A stretch of DNA of 64,000 bases from Neurospora intermedia. Taxonomy: Eukaryota > Ascomycota > Sordariomycetes > Sordariales > Sordariaceae. A model generated the notes under the pieces. That model worked only from the letters and a program-made list of their open reading frames with translations. It did no database searches and was not told the origin of the DNA. The position numbers and the translations under genes were made by a program. Numbering within the stretch: the first letter of the stretch is position 1; each line of letters opens with the position of its first letter. This document shows, in pieces, positions 60,936 through 64,000 of this stretch. The DNA is taken from assembly GCA_037102815.1 (NCBI GenBank), contig BTPP01000004.1, positions 682,001 to 746,000 on the forward strand, in the 5' to 3' direction.

Positions 60936-60995
60936 GTACCTATACCTATACCTATACCTATACCTAGTACCTATACCTATACCTATACCTATACT
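60936..60995. repeat. (CCTATA)n array
   Basis: Two runs of CCTATA hexamers (about four each), separated by CTAGTA. Not a telomeric repeat. Confidence 0.85.
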
Positions 60996-61019
60996 TAACG
61001 GGCGCCAAAACTTTTTAGG

Positions 61020-63960
61020 GGTAACTATTTTAGGGGATTTGAACTTACTTGTAATACTTTTCTTCCGCCAATATATTTAATAAATTAGGTAGACCGTATT
61101 ATTCGTAAAGGTCGGTATAATATACCCTAATATATATATTCGGACGCAATACTTTTTTAATATATTTCCGAGTACGTTTAGGAAGGGTAATTACTTCTAC
61201 AACAGCCGTAGCTACCATACCCCCTTCTTCGTTTTTAACTATAATATTCTCTATATCGTCTTCTTTATTAGAACTACTTACTACTACCGTACTCGTAGTA
61301 CCTAATATCGATAATCGGCGAGATAATAGTTGGGAAGGTAATTAACTTAGCCGGGTATAGGATCTAAATATATTTATCGACTTCGGATTATTAGCGGTAG
61401 CTTCCGCTACAATATAACATAATTTAGTATACCAATTTCTAGCAGCCAGAATATAATACTCTATTTTACTATATTCGGCAAAAATATTCTTAATACTCAT
61501 TAATACATAGTTACTCTAAACTATAGCCGCTAATACTCTAACGAAACTAAGGAGCAACCGAGTATTTACTTTATTATTATTATTATTTCTACAGTTTAGT
61601 TATATAACGGATTTCTAGGCTTCCTATATATACAGCTCAATATACTCTTTACGAAACTATATTGTAAATAGTAGTGGTGCTATAATAGACTATTTGGCGT
61701 GGTCGGTCAAAGTATAACTAAGAAGGTAGGAAATAGGTAAAAGTAACGAAGTCCAACCGGCTGGAAATAGCCAATACCGTATAGTACGGCTATATTCAGT
61801 TCTTGCCTTTAGTATTAAGAAAACCTTTAAGAGTATTTTATAAGTTTTAATTATAATACCTTTATATTTAGAATAGGCTGGATTGGGAGGCTGTATTAGG
61901 ATTATATTGAGAATTAGTATTAAATTGAATAATGTAGGCCGATTTAAGCTAATTCCCTATTAAATTTTGTATATTACTTAATAGCCTTTAGTAATAATAT
62001 TAATATCGACTTCGTATCTTATCTATATATATCAGTAATAGTGGCAATTAATTTCCGGCCGAAACCCTTCTAAGATATTTTACTGATTAACGATATAGTC
62101 GGGTCCGATATAATAAAAACGATAGAATTTATAGCCAGCTATACCAACTATACCCGCATTTTGGTTTTATTGAAGCATATCACCAGTATAACAGAGTATA
62201 AATACCAATATTAGTATTAACCGTCCCTACACCTACATTATAACTATACCCTAGTTTAAAGGTATTAAGCAACCTAGAGCCTTTATAACGTCGTTGAAAT
62301 TTAAAGTATAGGGACCCAAGACGATAGGGAATATATTGGCATTTCGAGCTCGAATATTATAGGGTAACCCAGCCAGCGATTAATACACCCCCATTACAAA
62401 CCGGTAAGTATTACAGTAGATACCAAATCTATTAATAAATATTAATATAAGACAACTAAGAATATTAAGGCTACTATAAACTCAGTCCTATTAATCTTCG
62501 AAAATCTTACAACTAAATTCCTTAATTTCTAATTGTGCCCGAAGTAGTAGTATAAACGCAAGCGGGAATATTTTGAACTTGCTAGATTCTGAAGAATCAA
62601 CTTGGAATCTATCTAGGTTATTTTAACTAACCGTATCTAAGATACGACGTATAAAATAATACCCACTTTTCCACTCAATATCAAGCTTAATCGTATATTT
62701 CTTAAACCTCCTTTTCTCCTTCTATTTCCCTATTTATACTAGTAGACTGGGATTATCTAGAATATCGCTATTAAAATAATTAACAATAACGGGTGCAAAT
62801 TAGTCAGCCCATTCCTAAAGAATCCAATGCTCTTAATCGAGGCGTATAACTAACTTATATTATTCGAAATACATTTATCGGCCGAGCTGAAAATAGATTA
62901 AGAGACTAGGGAATTCATTATCTACTAATGGGAGGTTAATATCCAAATATTCGTTAATAATTAAAGTAATTTCACTATTATATTATTCGACTTAGCTAAT
63001 ATAATTTTTACTAACGGCCTTCATACGACCGATATAAATACAGTAGTTAGGGTCGTCTTCTAGTAAGCAACAATAGCATTTACCGCTCTCTCTATAGCAG
63101 TAAAAGTAAATAAAATCCAAAGGAAAAATAGCCTTACTATTATTTTCCGAATTGCTAGTAAAATAAGTATATTCGCCAAAGGTTATTCGAATTAACAATA
63201 ACTAACATAATATATAGTACAATTCTATTAAATTGTCTACAAAATACGCCATACCCGTATATAGTACTATCGAAGCAGTATCCGAATTGAGGAAAGCCTA
63301 GAAAAGGGAGTATAGGTCTATAAAATACAGGGGTCCAAGAACCGTCGATAAGTCTACATCTTCTTTACTACTATATTCGGGTTACTACTATTATTATTAC
63401 TATTATTATTATTACTATTATTACTATTGTCTTTTACGACTGGCCGATTCTATTTTCATCTTTAAGGTTTGTAATAGGACTTTAGCTATACGTATATCCA
63501 ATAATAGCAATCATCGCATTATACGATTTTTCAATATCTCTAACTGCTTTGGCAGGCATTGAATATCGATTATAAGTCTACCGTCCTAGCCACGTAAAAT
63601 GCCTAAAATCTCGACCTATACCTTATACTATTTCTGTAAGCGCCTATTAATAATAGTATATAAATTAACGGCTAAATAAAAATCCGATAAATATTCGTAT
63701 CAATTATAATAATAGTAGATTAATTTAGAGGTATTAGAAATAATACCGCGTAATATTATGCCTTATAGAATATCTACTCCGGGTTCCTCCTATTCGGCCA
63801 CCCATTTATCTAAAAAATCCTCTTCAAATACAATAGTTTCTAACTCTTACATTTCTCAATCAAACTCCCGTTCGTAATAGTCGAAGTTAAATTATAATTA
63901 TTCTTCGTCGAACTTAGTAGGAAGAACGTTATTAATATTCATTAGATTTTCGAATCTACG
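61020..63960 (-). pseudogene. Long unrecognised gene remnant, RIP-degraded
   Basis: About 2.9 kb on the minus strand reads as one protein-like sequence through many TAG/TAA stops. Examples are RFENLMNINNVLPTKFDEE (near 63.93 kb), DGRLIIDIQCLPKQLEIL (near 63.57 kb), a Cys-containing segment FYCYRESGKCYCCLLEDDPN (63.1 kb), LTDHAK then SIIAPLLFTI (61.7 kb) and RLLLSFVRVLAAIV then SNYVLMSIKNIFAEYSK (61.55-61.45 kb). It ends with YTDLYE and YGLPNLLNILAEEKYYK near 61.05 kb. The stops fall where Trp or Gln would fit, and frame shifts are possible. It could be a gene carried by a transposon or a host gene caught in RIP. Family unknown. Confidence 0.4.
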
Positions 63961-64000
63961 CCGAATATTTATAATATCTATACTATTAAAAAGATCTTAA

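Larger units (their letters stand above)
29277..64000. other. AT-rich, RIP-mutated transposon block
   Basis: Composition changes abruptly at 29277. TpA is abundant, CpA is depleted, and long frames are absent on both strands for almost 35 kb. Transposon proteins can be read only through TAG/TAA stops at Gln and Trp positions, with Cys to Tyr and Asp to Asn changes, all C-to-T or G-to-A. This is the known signature of repeat-induced point mutation in Pezizomycotina. A few less-mutated islands remain (about 40.7-40.9, 42.9-43.2, 49.8-50.8, 55.0-55.5 and 56.8-60.2 kb). Confidence 0.9.

Noticed and set aside
60936-60995. Telomere-like repeat
   Set aside because: The unit is CCTATA, not CCCTAA, and it is internal and short.

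Overview
This is a filamentous ascomycete (Pezizomycotina) nuclear window with two compartments. Positions 1 to about 28.6 kb have balanced base composition. Genes there have short introns (51-71 bp) with GTRNGY donors and CTRAC branch sites, and the proteins are typical of Pezizomycotina: a Zn2Cys6 regulator, a LaeA-like methyltransferase relic and a Clg1/Pcl-type cyclin. From about 29.28 kb to the end the DNA is very AT-rich, full of TpA, and almost without open frames. Transposon proteins can still be read there, with TAG/TAA where Gln or Trp is expected and Asn where catalytic Asp is expected. That is the footprint of repeat-induced point mutation (RIP). A Sordariomycete is my best guess, but the species cannot be fixed from the sequence.

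Genic arm, left to right: (1) a partial cyclin gene on the minus strand running off the left edge; (2) about 12 kb (1960-14219) in which I find no recognisable gene; (3) a frameshifted LaeA/TAM-like methyltransferase pseudogene (14220-15310, +); (4) a SnoaL-like (NTF2-fold) protein (16970-17724, +); (5) a small thioredoxin (18714-19097, +); (6) a 95-residue protein of unknown function (19555-19902, +); (7) a 371-residue charged, low-complexity protein (20305-21420, +); (8) a Zn2Cys6 transcription factor (21672-23540, -); (9) divergent from it, a DHA2-like MFS exporter (25160-26940, +); (10) a secretory-pathway protein of unknown function whose C-terminus is a literal KDEL (27108-28075, -). It is the last gene before the transposon block.

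The edge of the compartment carries a (CAA)48 microsatellite (28468-28611), a partial LTR and a nearly unmutated Ty1/copia LTR (28855-29276). The AT-rich arm is a nest of dead elements. A copia element on the minus strand (RNase H, RT, integrase at 29.3-32.8 kb; protease and gag at 39.8-40.7 kb) is split by a minus-strand LINE and further RIPped DNA. A plus-strand Mutator-like (MULE) transposase (about 43.3-44.3 and 54.7-55.0 kb) is split by a complete Ty3/gypsy chromovirus, 44299-54716. That element has two 341-bp LTRs and a perfect 5-bp target duplication (GAAGA). Its integrase is in turn split by a roughly 1-kb insertion with a 13-bp target duplication (49793-50821). A second, structurally complete MULE with perfect 59-bp terminal inverted repeats lies at 56800-60169. 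The last 4 kb holds two unrecognised RIP-degraded genes on the minus strand.

How the genes may work together: the only plausible functional pairing is the divergent Zn2Cys6 regulator and MFS exporter. The KDEL protein stands next to fast-evolving DNA, a position often occupied by lineage-specific secreted proteins. No tRNA, rRNA or CRISPR array was seen. CDS boundaries are from splice-site reading by eye. Transposon boundaries are exact only where terminal repeats are described.
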